A stretch of 63,734 nucleotides of DNA from Planctomycetia bacterium (GTDB lineage: Bacteria; Planctomycetota; Planctomycetia; Gemmatales; Gemmataceae): the NCBI GenBank assembly GCA_005772955.1, contig SXID01000006.1, positions 1 to 63,734 on the forward strand, given 5' to 3'. The translations under genes and the position numbers were made by a program. The notes beneath the pieces are model-generated. The model was not told where the DNA came from. It searched no databases and saw nothing but the letters and a program-made list of their open reading frames with translations. Shown here piece after piece: positions 62,612 through 63,734 of the stretch. Each line of letters opens with the position of its first letter. Position 1 is the first letter of the stretch.

Positions 62612-62629
62612 GCCGCTTGCGGCTTCGCG
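62612..62629. repeat. AGCCGCTTGCGGCTTCGC repeat word
   Basis: AGCCGC-TT-GCGGCT forms a hairpin in the 32-nt gap between atpG and the DUF1569 gene. Same word family as 12150, 39127 and the recO insertion. Confidence 0.55.
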
Positions 62630-62640
62630 GGAGGCTCCTA

Positions 62641-63117
62641 ATGTCAGTCGAGCGCAGGAAACGGGCGTTCGCCACACTCGATGAGGTGGTGCGCGACGCC
62701 GAGAACCTGCTTGCGAAGGGTTACGGCAGAGCGGGCAACTGGGACCTGGCGCAGGTGTGTTTCCACCTCGCGGAGTGGCTGCGGTTCCCGGTTGAAGGCT
62801 TCCCGAAGTTGCCGCTGTTCCTACGCCCGATGTTCTGGTTGTTCCGCAAGACGGTTGGCAAGGCGAAGCGGATCAAGTACACCGCCGAAGGAATGCCGGC
62901 CAACAAGCCGACAATGCCGCAGACCGTGAGCGACCCCGGTGGCGACGCGATCGCTGCGGTCGCGAAACTGAAGGAAGTCGCTGAACGATTTAAGGCGCAC
63001 ACGGGGCCGATCCACCCGTCGCCGCTGTTCGGCGCGATGACAAAGGACGAGGCGCTCCAGTTGCAGCTCAAACACTGTGAGCACCACCTGAGTTTCTTGG
63101 TTCCACACAGCAGTTAG
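62641..63117 (+). CDS. DUF1569 (DinB-like) protein inside the ATP synthase operon
   Basis: 158 aa. Reads as DUF1569: [91 protein letters not shown]. The two histidine sites (CFHLAEW; HCEHH) resemble DinB-fold metal ligands. Function unknown. Its position between atpG and atpD is unusual. The ATG at 62641 has GGGAGG 6 nt upstream; an upstream start at 62617 is less likely. Confidence 0.85.
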   Translation: MSVERRKRAFATLDEVVRDAENLLAKGYGRAGNWDLAQVCFHLAEWLRFPVEGFPKLPLFLRPMFWLFRKTVGKAKRIKYTAEGMPANKPTMPQTVSDPGGDAIAAVAKLKEVAERFKAHTGPIHPSPLFGAMTKDEALQLQLKHCEHHLSFLVPHSS

Positions 63118-63125
63118 CACTGACA

Positions 63126-63156
63126 GTTAGCCGCGAGCCGAAGGCGAGCGCGACCG
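63126..63156. repeat. AGCCGCGAGCCGAAGGCGAGCG word before atpD
   Basis: GTTAGCCGCGAGCCGAAGGC plus GAGCGCGACCG. Resembles GAGCCGCGAGCGTAACGAGCC in the centre of the atpF-atpH palindrome. Not a perfect hairpin. Confidence 0.4.
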
Positions 63157-63170
63157 TACACGAGGCACAT

Positions 63171-63734
63171 ATGGTTACCACCGCGACGAAGACCGGCAAG
63201 ATTGTGCAGATCATCGGGTCCACGTTCGACGTGGAGTTCGAGGAGGGCCAACTGCCCGCGATCTACAACGCGCTGAAGATCAACGCGAAGACCGTGGGCG
63301 GCACCGACATCAGCCTCACGGGCGAAGTGCAGCAGCACCTCGGCGGGAGCCGCGTGCGGTGTGTCGCGCTCGGCAGCACCGACGGCCTAGTTCGCGGGAT
63401 GGAAGCCGAAGACACCGGCGGTCCGGTGTCCGTTCCCGTGGGTCTCGAAACGCTCGGCCGCGTGTTCAACCTGCTCGGCAACCCGATTGACGGTGGCCCG
63501 CCGGTCGTCACCGAAGGGCGGCGATCGATCCACCGCGAGCCTCCGAAGTTCGACGAACTGTCCCCGAAGGCTGAGGTGCTCGTCACAGGGATCAAGGTTA
63601 TCGACCTGCTCACGCCGCTCGCGCGTGGTGGTAAGGCCGGTCTGTTCGGCGGTGCTGGTCTGGGCAAGACGGTCATTCTGACCGAACTGATTAACCGCAT
63701 GGCGAAGGTGTACAAGGGCTACTCGGTGTTCGCC
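63171..63734 (+). CDS. atpD: F-type ATP synthase subunit beta (cut by window edge)
   Basis: 188 codons present of ~480. N-terminal barrel [20 protein letters not shown], then [39 protein letters not shown], and the P-loop [20 protein letters not shown] (Walker A GGAGLGKT). The catalytic subunit; usual order would place atpC next, outside the window. ATG at 63171 with GAGG 5 nt upstream. Confidence 0.95.
   Translation, partial: MVTTATKTGKIVQIIGSTFDVEFEEGQLPAIYNALKINAKTVGGTDISLTGEVQQHLGGSRVRCVALGSTDGLVRGMEAEDTGGPVSVPVGLETLGRVFNLLGNPIDGGPPVVTEGRRSIHREPPKFDELSPKAEVLVTGIKVIDLLTPLARGGKAGLFGGAGLGKTVILTELINRMAKVYKGYSVFA

Overview
The window is a dense, GC-rich bacterial chromosome segment whose gene content points to a planctomycete, most likely of the Gemmata type (family-level placement is an inference). 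The indicators are two DUF1501 proteins, a DUF1549/DUF1553 protein with planctomycete cytochrome-type CxxCH motifs, a twin-arginine Gfo/Idh/MocA oxidoreductase paired with a DoxX-like membrane protein, DUF1573 and DUF1080 proteins, an excisionase-HTH/REC response regulator, and lipoproteins of outer-membrane assembly (BamD-like TPR, LptE). No phage, IS, CRISPR, rRNA or tRNA gene was seen.

Layout. 1-8.8 kb (minus): mnmG, then an Xis-HTH/REC regulator with its HDOD-like histidine kinase, a ComF-type phosphoribosyltransferase, a DUF1573 protein and pyruvate carboxylase (cut by the left edge). 9-24.2 kb (mostly plus): phosphohexomutase, CHAD protein, a GT-C membrane protein (minus), lipB-lipA plus a small lipoyl-like domain, tmk-holB, pdxH (minus), recO, a BamD-like lipoprotein, lptE, a GmhA-like SIS isomerase (minus) and selB. 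24.3-36 kb: planctomycete secreted proteins (DUF1501, a frameshifted DUF1549/DUF1553 gene, YVTN propeller, Tat-type Fe/Mn SOD, TIM-barrel isomerase, SGNH hydrolase, second DUF1501, squalene-cyclase-like heme protein) and a truncated hydrolase remnant. 36-41 kb: two ATP-grasp ligases flanking a conserved unknown protein, a small membrane protein and kamA. 41-55.7 kb: two more GT-C membrane proteins, glutamate dehydrogenase, an SDR, DUF1080, Gfo/Idh/MocA, DoxX-like, ApbE and DUF4912 proteins. 56.2-63.7 kb: F-type ATP synthase operon (atpZ-like, atpI, B, E, F, H, A, orf83, G, DUF1569, D; cut by the right edge).

The most unusual feature is how many short intergenic gaps are filled by long imperfect palindromes. 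They fall into several sequence families, recurring kilobases apart, and two lie in frame inside protein genes (recO, apbE). One exactly fills the atpF-atpH gap and would pair the atpH ribosome-binding region. The ATP synthase operon also carries a strong match to a Rex (NADH/NAD+-sensing) operator next to its likely promoter, an insertion of about 65-70 residues in the alpha subunit, and two foreign-looking small genes. Other oddities are a LipB lacking its catalytic lysine, a lipoyl-like domain without the lipoylated lysine, and a one-base frameshift in the DUF1549/DUF1553 gene.
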